The notes under the pieces were generated by a model. The model did not search any database and had not been told where the DNA came from. It saw nothing but the letters and a program-made list of their open reading frames with translations. Positions 35,410 through 47,027 of a stretch of 64,000 nt of DNA are shown here, in pieces. The stretch spans positions 1,240,001 through 1,304,000 of the forward strand of contig SPDT01000004.1 of NCBI GenBank assembly GCA_008477525.1, written 5' to 3'. The position numbers and the translations under genes are program-made. The stretch's first letter is position 1. Each line of letters begins with the position of its first letter. This stretch comes from Hypomyces perniciosus (taxonomy: Eukaryota > Ascomycota > Sordariomycetes > Hypocreales > Hypocreaceae).

Positions 35410-36594
35410 TTATAAGAAGTAGTCGGGCAAGGAATTTCCATCTGCAGTCTTATCCATCCCCGGCTGCATATCCTTGTGCTGGTCATTCTCCGGTGCCGCG
35501 GCAAAGACATTGAAGAACCGCTCTCCCTGGGTATTAACCTCCAATACACTGGCCATGTTACCGCATCTATAGCAGTAATTAGGGGCACTCCATACGGTGC
35601 TTAGTCGATCGTCGTAAAGGACCTGGAAACCCTCTTGGCAAAGTTGGTGGGCGCGGAGGATGTGCGACATGTTGTTCACGGCCAGGAATTTCTTCACAAC
35701 CTGTGCGCCGAAGGTGTAGCCAGCGCCTCGCGGTGAGAGGGAGAATTCGTCTCGGTCGGGGTCTGGGTCAGACCAAACCAAATCAGCCATAGGCCCTTCG
35801 TGGGGGATTTCCCGGAATCGGTCTATTATCTTGATCTGATCGATGGAGTGTATTGAGGGAGAGAGGCCTAGCGATGATTGTTAGAATGTTGACCAATATT
35901 TGCAAGAACATGATATGTACGCACCTCCATGAACACAGAATATCTGGTTATCAATGACAACGCTCAATGTTAAAAAATCGAACATGTCTGTGAAATAATG
36001 CCACACGTTGGCATTACCGTATTTGCGTGAGCATTCGGTATAGAACCCATACGACTGGGTGACGCCTCGCGATTCATGGTTCCCGCGAATCAAATGCACG
36101 CGCTCGGGGTATCGTAGTTTTAAACAAACAAGCAGAGAAATCGTCTCCACGCTGAACATGCCACGGTCAACGTAGTCGCCTGTGTAGCCCGACTGTCAAT
36201 ATCCCATGTAGAACACCATACGGGGAAAGGTGAGGCGTAGCGTACCTAGGAAGAGATAGTTCGTGTCAGGACAGTAGCCGCCAATCCTGAATATTTCGAT
36301 GAGGTCGTAAAACTGCCCGTGGATATCTCCGACAACGGTGATCGGCGCCTTGACGTGGACCACATTGCTCTCGCGCATGAGAAGCTCTTTTGTCTTGGCG
36401 CATATTGCTTCGATGACCGACTCGGCTAGGAGTTCCTTTTTATAGAGACGAGAGATGCACTCGTCGAGGTCGACGGACGCTGTCTCAAACACGGTCCGTA
36501 GTCAGTTCCTGAATCATCGTAGAGGGGCTGGTTGGCTGGTTGGCTGGTGGGGATGGGGGCCAGGGAAGCTTTGCTCACCTGGTAGACTCGGCAT
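35410..36594 (-). CDS. PPG1: PP2A-like Ser/Thr protein phosphatase Ppg1
   Basis: Catalytic subunit of a PP2A-type phosphatase; in yeast, Ppg1 acts with the Far (STRIPAK-like) complex. Four exons (36594..36579, 36479..36246, 36179..35925, 35867..35410; introns 99, 66 and 57 nt) give 320 aa. The 16-nt first exon supplies MPSLPA before [20 protein letters not shown]. Metal and catalytic motifs are intact: [17 protein letters not shown] (formed by the second join), RGNHESRG, and HGGLSPS (formed by the third). The protein ends in DYFL, the carboxymethylation tail of the PP2A family. ESNVVHV and [20 protein letters not shown] favour Ppg1 over PP2A, PP4 or Sit4. A GTG-start reading at 36492 is an artefact of the first intron. 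Confidence 0.94.
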
Positions 36595-38191
36595 GATGTC
36601 CTACAAAGCGGACGGGTTTGAGGACTTCGAAGCTGAAATGAGCGGACGGTAGTACCAGGCTGCTGCACGCCGACTTCAAGTCATTAACAGCAGACTGGGG
36701 AGATGTCTGCAGCGTGCGATGGTGGTGATTGGAGGGGTTCCGGCCAGATGCACCAACATGATCAAGAGACGGACAAGGCTTTGTTTTTTTCGTACATGGG
36801 GCGCGCTTAGGCGAGACGCTGATCGCCCACGCAGCGCTTGCGGTGTGAAAGCAAGGCTCTGGCGATGGCGATGGCGACAGTGGCCGTTGGAGTTTTGTTC
36901 ACGAGGGAGTTGGTTATGGCCATGTCAAGGTTGTTCGATAGCCGCAGCTCTGGTAGTCGCTCCATTAGAAATTGGAGTTTAGGTGGGTTGTCTGCCGCTA
37001 GCGGCATCACAGTATCTAACACCTAGCAAATAATACATAGCCTACGTCCTGTGGTAAAGAATGTAATTGCGAGACTCAAAAATAAGCCATCAAGAGTCTC
37101 TAAAAAATTCCTATTTTCCTCAAAGTTGGAGAATAATGGACTCATGTGTGTTTGGCCAAGATTGATAATCATTGAGTGTCTATGGAGTACTCCGTATTGT
37201 GTGATTTCGTTCGTTGATTTATTTACATGGATTGTGGCGCCACGGCTGCAAAAAGATGTCTCACAAGACAAGCCACACTTCTCCGGAGAGATGATGGAAT
37301 TGATGAGCTGAATTGGAAGAAGCCGACTGTCCATCTTGACCGCCAATACGAAGAAGTACTTGTCGCGAATAAAAGGGAGGCCCTCATGATTCTGAAACTT
37401 CAAAATAATGCTCTATTATTGATGAACCATTGTTGTTCTGTTGGGAGCCACAGTGTACAAAGCAGTTCGCACATGCTCATGACTATTGTGCGTCTTGGTT
37501 CGAATGACTATTCTGCAATTCCTGAAACTCAACCACCTTCAATTACAATCTCCCCACGGCGTTGTTCTTTCACCGAATTCCCCGTATCACTGTTCTTACT
37601 TCTAAGCGCCCGCCTGAGATTCACGTCACACGGCTAAGCTTCGGGGGCAGCCCAAACTCACCCAAAACAACATCTGGCCCGTGCACTTCCTCACGTGGGC
37701 GACTATCTATCCAACGCGACTCGTTCACATCCCGTTTGTCTTTCAACGGTGGGCCAGCCGCTCTGCGAGAATCATTATCATTTTTCCTTGTTCAGAGTAC
37801 CGATCCCTGGACTGTCGGGTTGGCGGATGAGACACGTTTCACACAACTGGACGTGGCCTGGGGATGGGGTTTCTAGGGGGTTATCACTATCAGGCCGTTT
37901 TATCCCAACAGAGGTATGTCTCACCTTTTCGCAGCGTGAACTTGATGAACGCTTCATTTTCATGGGCCTCCGACTTCTCATGATGCTGATAAAACCATCT
38001 TAAAGCAACGGGACGCCTTTCCCGCATACACTGACTGAGGATTTGGCCGAATCAGCTGATCTTCATCCATCCATCGCACTATTATAAATCGCGGCATTCG
38101 TTATCAACCGTTGTTAGTCGCTCTCGTCAACTGTGTGCTCCAGCGAGCGCACAATCCGAGAAACTTCCTTGGAACGCATGAAAGTTGGGAA
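36595..38191. other. Divergent intergenic region (PPG1 / zinc-knuckle gene)
   Basis: Promoters of two divergent genes, with one TACTCCGTA copy at about 37185 and a TCACGTG site near 37690. Small open frames (for example 37227-37637) show no recognizable domain. Confidence 0.5.
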
Positions 38192-40261
38192 ATGTCAGAA
38201 TCCACGTCTGCGTATGCGAGTCATCCTGAGGAACCGCAGTGTTATAACTGTGGTACCAAAGGTCATTGGGCAGTTGCGTGCCCGGAACCGACAAGAGAAA
38301 CTCCTGCGTAAGACCTCCGTTCAACCTGAACAGTCAATACTCGCAGATGGTTGTGTTTACCCAGTGCCTTGACTAACTCATATATAACCTCTAGTGGCCT
38401 CGCTGCTTGGAGGAACTCCGCCCACGCTGCTCAAGCAAACAACAGGGGTCAGCACGGCGGCTCCAGAAGATCCAACAAGGGGCCTATCATTTCAAGGTAT
38501 GCGCCTCCGCCGTCTCTAGGTCGTGGTGTGTCCCAGTTTCCACCACCTCCTACGCATCACCAACATCCTGGACCATCATATCCAGCGGCGAATCCTCCGT
38601 TTCAGCCGCCATATCCCCAATATCCTCCACCTCCACCTCCAACTGCACATTACCCTCCTGGTTATCCTTCACCAGCATATCCTCCACCACAGTATTCGCC
38701 ACCTGTATCCTATGGACCGCCTCATGGTGGACCGCCAGGCTACACAGGCCACCCCCCTGGACCGCCAGCTCCAGTGCCATATCCTCCTGGATACGCCTCA
38801 TATCCTCAGGCCAGACCACCGGATGCACTTGGCTACGGACCTCATCCTACCTATCACGCACCATACCCACAGCCCCCTTCATATGGTCCGCCACCGCCAC
38901 CACCAACACCATCATATCCTCCTCCTGGAGGACCAACACCATTCGTGATACCAGGTGTACCTCCTCACAAACCTCCGCCCCTCGCCCATCCTCCAACCCA
39001 AACTCAAACTCAAACTCAAACTGTCCATCATTCCCTTCCACCAAAACCACCGAAGAGCAGACATGACCATCATCACCGTGACCAAAAGCACAAACGGAGA
39101 CATGACCGTCACAACAAACATCGCGACAATCGGCACAAGGATCAGGATCCTCACCAGCGACCATCGAAAAACCAGAAGTCTCAGAATGGAAATAACCGCT
39201 CCAAAGCAATGACTGGACCATCCCCTAAAGCTGCACCACCCGTTCCAGTTAAGAAGAAGAAAGATGCTTCTGGAGATGTCCAGTCTCAAAATGCCTCCTC
39301 ACCGCAACCTGACAGCGACAAGCACACTGAGTCTCAGGAGCCCAAGAACGAACCGAAGACCGAGCCTCAGGGCAAGGAAGATGTGAAAGCGGAATCGGCG
39401 TCCGGAAACAGTAGTGATGACGAATGGGGCTGGAGTCAATCGAACATTTTCAAAGAACCGGAAACATCTCACGCTCCCGATGAGGTCGGTGCTCCCCTTG
39501 GGGGAATGTACAGCGAAGACGTGCTTTTGCCTCGGAAATGGAGTGCAGATTGCATCGAGTCGGCGTTTGTCAAGCCCGATAACCTCGAAGAGTTTAAGAA
39601 GTCAATTCGTGACTCAGCGCACTGGCATCTAGTCAAGCTTGATCCAGCATTCGTGCAGGATGGGAAGCTTTCTAACGGCGATCCCTTGCCTACGCTAGAA
39701 TCATCTGACAAAGAGCAGCACTCTTCTCAGAATGACGGCCCTTCAGGCGAAGACGAAGAAAATAAAAAGCACAAGCGCAGCGATGATCATCTTGGGGACG
39801 AACGGGACCAAAAGAAGCCCAGGACGGTCACGCCGTCTGCTGAAGATGTAGGGGGTTTGGCTGAGGAAGACCATGCAGGATCTCGGCAAAACTCGCTCCA
39901 AGGACCAGATCGGAACCCGCCGTCGCCAGAACAGCAAGAGAGTGATCAAATACTACCAGAACTAAGACCACCGTCTCGCTCGAGAGAACGACATCAGAGA
40001 CCAAATAGATCTAGGGAATCGAGGAATTCATCGGTTTCTAGTCGATCATCCGATTTGAACTCTCTCGAGGCTGAACTTTTGGGACGACCGTCCAAACCCA
40101 GATCCTCCAGCGATGCGGATCCGCGCCAACGTCAAGAACGTCCACCTAAGCCAAAGCGGCGTCGTCGACACAATCCAGATTCAGCATATGGGTAAGTTGG
40201 AAGCATGTTTAAAGAAGATCAAGAAGATCAAGCAGCTAACCAACGAAGTCGCCGCTGGTAA
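38192..40261 (+). CDS. CCHC zinc-knuckle, proline-rich RNA-associated protein
   Basis: Likely nuclear RNA-associated protein; exact role unknown. Exons 38192..38307, 38395..40191 and 40249..40261 give 641 aa. The N-terminus holds one zinc knuckle (CYNCGTKGHWAVACPEPTRE, spacing C-x2-C-x4-H-x4-C). A long Pro/Tyr-rich segment (~90-260), a His/Lys/Arg-rich stretch (RHDHHHRDQKHKRRHDRHNK), an acidic region with DDEWGW, and an Arg/Ser-rich tail (SRSRERHQRPNRSRESRNSS) follow. The conserved-looking C-terminal block is ADCIESAFVKPDNLEEFKKS. The last exon is only 13 nt: a perfect GTAAGT donor at 40192, a CTAAC branch point and an AAG acceptor add RRW before the stop. Reading through instead stops at once after SAYG. 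Confidence 0.85.
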
Positions 40262-42130
40262 TCACCAATGTCAGGCGCCCTTGTTTCTGGACATCCAAAC
40301 AAATCACCTAGACTTCCATCAAGACTTTACTGGTCGCTCCCGTGTCGACGTGTGTTCCGAGGTCAATCCCCTCGGTATTATACAACTACCTCAAGATTGG
40401 TAGGCGTTTGTTTTACTCTCCCTGTCCTTAATTCGACCTGAGGGCGGCATCCTTCCAGTCTTGGTCTGGACGGTAAGACTGGCTTATTATCACGACATTC
40501 ATGCCTGCTCTAAGCCGAGGCCGATTTTCTTTACTAGTATCACGATCTTCATGACCTTGCATGGCCGGCGTTTTGCTAGACTTCACGAGGTATGCGTGAA
40601 TGGGTTTCAAATACTTTCTTCTGCTGCTTGTTTTTTTTTTTCTTTCAATCCCTAGTTTTGGGGTATATTTCATGTGGTATGCCTGAGTCCGAATCCGTCA
40701 GTCTTCCTCGCTATAATCAGGATAGTGAGGCTTCATTTTCTTTAAACCTTTTGATGACAGGACGCCTTTCTTCTTTCCCTCATATCCGATGGGTACCGTG
40801 CCTTTCCCCTATCATACCAGAGACGTGATCCATGAACTCCCAATAAGATCTCATCTGCCCTCTTCAGACCTCCCTTCGCAAAGCACTCGACGAATACGTG
40901 GCGGTGGACCGCTTTTGCGAGTGCTCATACCTACACCTCCCAATCATAGATGGCTCTGTCCCTTACATCAAATCCCTCCCTACCCTTAAAACAAACTCTC
41001 CTGCTGAGAGCATGCCCTTGACATATTTCTCGTTTCTTTCTTGAACGACGGCCCTATCATGGTCTACTCCAATATGCTCCACTCGGTTGAGGTAATATAC
41101 CAGAGCGATAATCGCCTTGTAGAGGGTGCGGAAGGCAGCCCAACGGAGATGCTACTAAAAGTGTATCGGGATGATACTTTGACCCATCCTGGAACGGCGT
41201 TGAGGTGATTTACGATGGATATCAAGTAATATGCATTCTTCCACTCCATTACATGGACAGCCGGACGTGGTCTTGGTACTGACACGCGGTGTGTGCCCTT
41301 CCTGGGCTGTGTATGCGCAATATCAGCAGCATCCAGTCTCGTGAGGGCTTGGGAATCGAGAAGCAGTCTTAGCTACCTTCCACATTAGCTGACCAATGCC
41401 TCGGGGTTGGAGAAAAAGTTCGGGGAACATATATTTGTTGAGGCCGCCTCGTTGCTCAAAGCGGATTTTCTGTTATTTTTCCACTCCAGTGCTGATATCA
41501 GCATCGGCGAGTAAGATGTTCCGAGATTGTCAACTGTGCGAACGGGAGAAATGATTTAGAGGTGGGAGAGGTAAGTGAGTAGCTTGGCTGTTGTGATTCT
41601 CGAGGCCATGGTGAGGGAGTTAGAGATACCCTATATAGAAATAGAGTTGGTTATTTTTTCCTAATTGAGTTCCACTGTACTCCGTATGTGTTGGGGGAAT
41701 TCGTGTGCCGGATCTAAAAGCATGTAAGACTCGCATTTAGGAGTAGTATGTGGACATAATCAGATAATATTGACATACTACTACGAAGTAGGTAGTTCAT
41801 AATGTTGTGTGACGTCAACTTCCCCGGATTGCCGCTGTGTTCCTAATTTTCCCCACCCTACATTTTGAATGCACTGATTAAATGAGAATCTCTCTTCCCT
41901 GCTCGTATTGAATAGGCAGGCATAACTGTCTGGTAAGCCAGAAAAAATGTAGATATTCCATTAAAACAATTGACGACATCTTTCTCATCAGCAGGCAAGC
42001 AGCCTATCTAATGCAGTAATTAGAAAGGGTTAATCTGGTCTACCCTGTAATCCATTTTACTATACGGAGGGCGTTAACGTGAATTGACTCAATGAAAGAG
42101 GCAAAAGAGATTGACAAAAAAAGATATGAT
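40262..42130. other. Intergenic region with no supported gene
   Basis: 3' flank of the zinc-knuckle gene followed by AT-rich DNA. It holds one TACTCCGTA copy near 41679 and a TACGAAGTA string near 41782. No exon with family features is seen on either strand. Confidence 0.5.
42116..42122 (-). terminator. Pol III oligo-T terminator of tRNA-Trp
   Basis: Seven consecutive T on the minus strand, 8 nt beyond the tRNA discriminator base. No run of four or more T lies inside the tRNA gene itself. Confidence 0.75.
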
Positions 42131-42326
42131 TGAGGAGCACCCGATTCGAACGGATAACCTTCACTGTCATATTTTGTTAATATCAAAGGCCTTATTTAGT
42201 TAGGCAGCCTGTTGTAGCCACTTACGGAAATTCCAAGACTGGAATCTGACTAGGTGGGAATTAGTCAAAGTCATTTGTAAGCAGGCGAGAGAAGAACATA
42301 CCGCGCTACCGTTGCGCCAGCCCCCC
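42131..42326 (-). tRNA. tRNA-Trp(CCA) interrupted by three introns
   Basis: Read on the minus strand. The 7-bp acceptor stem (GGGGGGC with GCTCCTC, two G-U pairs) is complete, with discriminator A. A box TGGCGCAACGG and B box GTTCGAATC match consensus, and the D arm (GCGC/GCGC) and T arm (ATCCG/CGGGT) form. Between base 26 and the variable loop lie: insertion 1 (42301..42250, 52 nt, GTATGT...GACTAAT...CCTAG); a 24-nt segment 42249..42226; insertion 2 (42225..42164, 62 nt, GTAAGT...CCTAACT...GACAG); then TGA AGGTT. Joining the segments gives stem TCAGA/CCTGA (4 of 5 pairs; A31-C39 mismatched), loop TTCCAG with anticodon CCA at 42243-42241, and a canonical 10-nt intron TCTTGGAATT whose TGGAAT complements ATTCCA of the anticodon loop. 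Both extra insertions look spliceosomal. The alternative is a decayed tRNA carrying an insertion. Confidence 0.75.
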
Positions 42327-43294
42327 AGTTGCTGCACGACGCTTTCAAGTTCCTTTATAATAGAGGTAGCCAGAAAGTGGTGTTGATGCGATGTGATTCC
42401 TGCCCTGTGCTCCGAATGTCAAAGCGAAGTTATTCAACTAAAACGCAGTAAACAGTGGAAGTGACTATCTAACGTAGTCAAATGGGTTGCTGCGGTTATG
42501 AGTACGACCTGGGGTGAGAATTCTTGCTCCCTGCGGATGTTCCAGGGACGTTTGAGAGCGCACCGGAACTAGCAGAGATGTGCATTTCTCCAAGAAGACA
42601 GGTCGTGGTCATAGGATAGCGAGGTAGACACCTCTAACTAGCTGGGCTTGACTTTATAACACAGTAACAAAAAAAGAGAAAAAAAAAGAACATAAGAATA
42701 CTCTATCACACAGTATTGTATAAGCTACCGAGAAATCCTATTGGCTTAATACTTCGTACTCCTCCTGCGTTCTCGTTAGGGTCAGGCAAATAATCACCCG
42801 GACGCTAACAAATAGTGGCGCAGTAGCTCCCGCTTTTGCATTCCTCGTTGTTTTCAGGGTCTCTGATGGAGTAGAGATCTGCATGTTATTACAAGCTTGT
42901 TTTTGACTGTGGCGATTGGTAGTACATATAGTACATACCTACTGCATGTACTTCGTACGTATGTACATTGCAGCAGAACGCATTTCCGGCACTTATTTCC
43001 GAAGGGATAGATGATGTGACGAACAGCGTTTTGATGGACTTGTTTTAGGGTAAATCCAACAAACAATACTTGGTACTCTTTAAGCTTGCATCCAATAAAA
43101 TGAATTCATTACAAGTATCAACTACTTAGGTACCTAATACTGCCGTCGTGACGCAATGCTCGCTAACTCGACTCGCTATCTCGGAAAGAACATGAATGGG
43201 ACCTGCCGTCAGATAGGCAGTGGTAGGTAAAAGAGGAAAGAGAGACGGAAGGAAGGAAGCACAACAAGAGCCTCTAAAAGGATGGATACAGAAA
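42327..43294. other. Intergenic region between tRNA-Trp and Zn2Cys6 gene
   Basis: AT-rich DNA with TACTTCGTA-type strings (about 42751 and 42949). No gene is seen. Confidence 0.5.
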
Positions 43295-45236
43295 TTACAC
43301 GATCAGACAGTCAAACCCCATGCCTTTGAGGCCTTGGAGCCAGTTGACTCCAGTTTCGCAATTGCCATTGCCTGCGTCTTGCATCTCCCAAGTTGCCTTG
43401 AGCATCTCAATGGCGGTGAAAATGTAGCCCCATGGACAAGTCTGCCAGATTCCCAGGAGACGCTTCATCGCCCACGTGCGCTGCTCAGCATCGCGCGTTT
43501 CTGCACCAGCGATAAAAATTGGCCATGACGTGGCTTTGAAGTATGGGTCATCCTCGCCGATCTGACTGAGATGGCTGAGAATGTCGCTGACAAGGAACTC
43601 TGTGTCAACTAGTGGGATAGCTCGCACGAGTGGCAACGCCTGGAGGATGTACAGGCAGACGGCCGAACGATGCGCAGACGCAACATGCTGGCGACTCTCA
43701 ATGTCCCTTACATTGGGGTTTCGTCGCAGCTTGTCTGCCCACGCCGGTATGTCAAAAGAAAGGGCTTTGTCAATGAGGGCCAGAGCCTCGTCTGCCGCCG
43801 ACAGCGACCAATCGGTGCCTGGACTCTCGTACGAGAGCCGAGAGGCTTCCAGGATAATGTGAAGAAGCTCCGGCGGGCAGGAGAGATAGCTGTTCACCTC
43901 GACGCTCTTCATCACCGGTATCAGCTCCGAGGCATACCGGGCGATGTTTGCTGCGAGGCCCTCGGATGCTAACGTCGAGCCTAGGATATGGTATCTGTGG
44001 GTCAGTGAAGCAGATGCTGTCAGTTTCATACGACATGATATCCGTGCTACAACCCATGTTGCATACGCGGATGTGGGGCCATGGGCACATCACTTACATG
44101 AAGCAATCAGCAACAACGCAGTCGCGCAGCATCCTAGTTGATTCATTTCCACGACCTCTTGGAGTAAGGAGAGCTAAGATGTTGCTTGCCCCTGCCAGGT
44201 GGGCCCTCCAGCTCTTGCCCTCGGTCTTCTCAAGGTCGATCAGGTCGAACTTGATGAAGAAGTGCATTGCAGCAAGTGCTACCTCACTGCCTGCTGGGTC
44301 CAGGGTGTCGAGCACCTCTTGCAGGTGGCCCATGGCCTTTTGCTTGGCTGTTAGAGCATGGATAAGAGCTTCCCGAGTGACGAGGTCCCTGGATCGCAAC
44401 TGAGCGAGGTATCCCCCAGGATCGGTCAGCCCTGTAGGAATGGCCGTGATGGGACGAAATATGTTGGACCAGTGGATAGCAGAGGTGGCGACGAGGATCT
44501 GAAGGAGCAGGGGATGCTTATTAGTCAATGGGATAAGCTCTCGGAACGGGTTTGTTCCCGGCTCATCTCGAGCGACCAGGTCTTTGCAGACGCGATCGGC
44601 GACTGAGTGCTTGCATTAGTATCAAAGCCTTTCGTTTGACCAGTCAGTGACGGATGATCTGCTTGCTAGCAACTTACAGTGGGCCAGGTAACGTCGCGAA
44701 TTGCGATCGAGGTCCTGGAAGAGAGGGTCCGTCAAGCTGCTCAGTGCCAGCGGCTGCAACTGCCGGAACTCCGCTGGCAGATCCTGGTTAGTGGTTTTAG
44801 GATTTGGGGCGGCCGACATCGCAGCATCGCTCCTAGTAGTATTGTCGGCATGCGGCGGCGACGGGTGACGGTTGGGGGCAGAGCCGCTCTCACTAACAAA
44901 TGATCCATAGGTATGATGACTGGGGTCAGGGTTGGGGCCAGGATTGGGACCAGGGCCGGTACCAGAACTTGGAAAGGGTGGAAAATAGCTGTTCAGGGCA
45001 AAGGAGGAACCCGAACCCGCAGAACTGGAACCAGGAGGGCCGCCGATAGGGGTCCTGCGACTTGCTGATGGCTTCAGATTTCCCTGCGCGTCAATCGCCT
45101 GTGTCCAGACGAAAACCTTGCCGTAACCAAGGCACTCCTGCCCCGAGACCGCACATTTGTGGCAGGTTGGCCACGAGCGATCGCAGCGCAGGCGTCGACG
45201 ACGACAGTTGTGACACGGTTTGCCGTTGCTTGGCAT
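43295..45236 (-). CDS. Zn2Cys6 fungal transcription factor
   Basis: Binuclear zinc cluster regulator with a fungal-specific middle domain, of the group that includes Neurospora acr-2 and yeast Uga3. Exons 45236..44678, 44602..44098 and 43994..43295 (introns 75 and 103 nt) give 587 aa. The DNA-binding cluster is at the N-terminus: CHNCRRRRLRCDRSWPTCHK ending in the sixth cysteine, CAVSGQEC (spacing C-x2-C-x6-C-x5-C-x2-C-x6-C). A Gly/Pro/Ser-rich linker with PGPNPGPNPDP follows. The effector domain starts near FADRVCKDLVARDEPGTNPF and includes HPLLLQILVATSAIHWSN. It is divergent from the MFS efflux gene 1.8 kb away, a common arrangement for a pathway regulator and its exporter; the link is inferred. 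Confidence 0.9.
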
Positions 45237-47027
45237 ACGCTGCTAGCTAGACTTGCTGTGACCGGGTACCGGGAATAATGGATGAATGAATGAATGAATG
45301 AACGAAAGGGGCTCGGGCTATCAGACGGAGTCTCCGGCCTCGTTTGTGTCAGTCGTCCAGTGCTGCGCGATCGGCAGCAGTTGGGCGGGCGACGGATAGT
45401 CGATGAGGCTGGGCCGTCGTCACGCCTTTGATAGCATGAGCATGATGAAAATCCCCGATGGTTCGTTTTCTTGGAATCTTTGCTCACGTTGGTGTGTGCG
45501 CACGCGCGCGTGTGTGTGGAGAGGCAGGAGAATCAAAAGACTATGGTATGTATGTATGTTTGGTATATGCCATGTATGATGCTGATGCCTGAACAGCTCG
45601 CGATGATATTAGGGCCATCACCATCACGGAACACGGTGAGGTGGCGTGCCGAGTGACCAACAGCAAAAGCCGGGCAGAAGATCCGGCCCACCACGGATTT
45701 TGCACGCGCTCTGCCAACCAGAGTCTCCCAACCACCCACGCCACTATTACACAATCTCAGATGGTTGCCACCTAAGAGCTGGGTTCTTTCTTCTGTCTCC
45801 AGCGCACCTAAACGGGAAAGCTCTTGACATCTTGTGCGTCCGATGCGCGGCGAAGGGCTTGGCGGGACCTGCAGGACTAGCTAGGGGTGAAGACCCGAAA
45901 AGCTTGTCACCATGCCCGTCACAGGTCGTCCATCCAGAGGTCACACCACTGCCCAAAACGGTAATCGGTCAACCTATCTCGCAGTGCCTGGGTAGGGGTC
46001 TGAGTCGATAAATCCGAAGAAACCTAACGGCAGCCCAACCAGAGACAGGGACCCTGAAGAGCCCGTTGGTGCTTACTCTCATGGTGGTTATGAGTTTGTG
46101 CAACGTGCAAGATCAAGCAACAAGCACTGGATACTGGGCATCTCCCGCGGACTCTCTCCTATCCAATGACGACTCGACGGCGATTACATGTATTATCATG
46201 TAGTATTATTATGTTGGAATGAGCCAAGATGGAGAAGAAAGGGATGAGACGGCAGGCCCTAGTGCTCGCTCAAGTTCCGCCCAAGCCCAAGCCCGCCTAA
46301 AGGTAAACCCCTGTGATGGGGTCACGATGCCTTCAAATTTGCTTGCCGTTTGGGCCACATTTGCCGGGGATCTCATCAACCTGCACCTCATTGTTCCCCC
46401 CACCGGCTGGACAGTGTTGATTCTGGAACGAGGTCCATGACACATCGAATCTACCCCTCGATTCTATATTCAGCTCCTTCCAAGAAAATAGTCCATGGTT
46501 CTGTCATTCTTTCTCCAATATCTCAATCTACTCTCTTTCCGCCACCAAGGTTGTGGGCCCCCCGGTCAGATATCTGGAGCTACTGTCTCCAAAATCTTTC
46601 CCAGATGGGAAACCCTCAGACATATCCTGCGTTTCACACCGCCGCCGCCATGAGATATTGTGAAGGTGGGAGGGGATGGGCAGGGCGAAAAGAAAGTTGG
46701 TGGAGAGCGGCAACGGAATGCTCTTCATGAGACTACGACCACACGGGTGATGACGATAACGCATAGCTATGGTGTACGGACCTGGGGTAAAATCCATCGG
46801 GGGGTGAAAATTCCTTTGAGCTACGGCCCGTGTCCGTAGAGAAGAGAATATATATAAAAACGATGGCGGCAGAAGGTTTCATGATGCTTGATACCATCGC
46901 CAAACAACCCGCAACCCGCAACCCGCAGCCTTGATTGCCTCCAAGTCCCTATATCGCCATTTATCAAGTTCTTTATCGCTCCTCCCCAAAAATAAGTCAA
47001 TCTCGGTTTTTCTTGGTCCTGTTTGCA
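45237..47027. other. Divergent intergenic region (Zn2Cys6 regulator / MFS pump)
   Basis: Shared promoter space. It contains a (GAAT)n microsatellite at about 45279-45301 and a TATATATA stretch ~180 nt before the MFS start. A small open frame at 46219-46440 has no family features. Confidence 0.5.

Noticed and set aside
36196..36492. GTG-initiated start for PPG1
   Set aside because: The codon is GTG, and an upstream 16-nt ATG exon with good splice sites reaches the same frame.
37490..37512. GGTTCGAATGA, B-box-like
   Set aside because: Last B-box positions do not match, and no A box or cloverleaf lies upstream.
38407..39066. Long alternate-frame ORFs over the zinc-knuckle gene
   Set aside because: Open only because of the proline-rich codon composition of the real frame.
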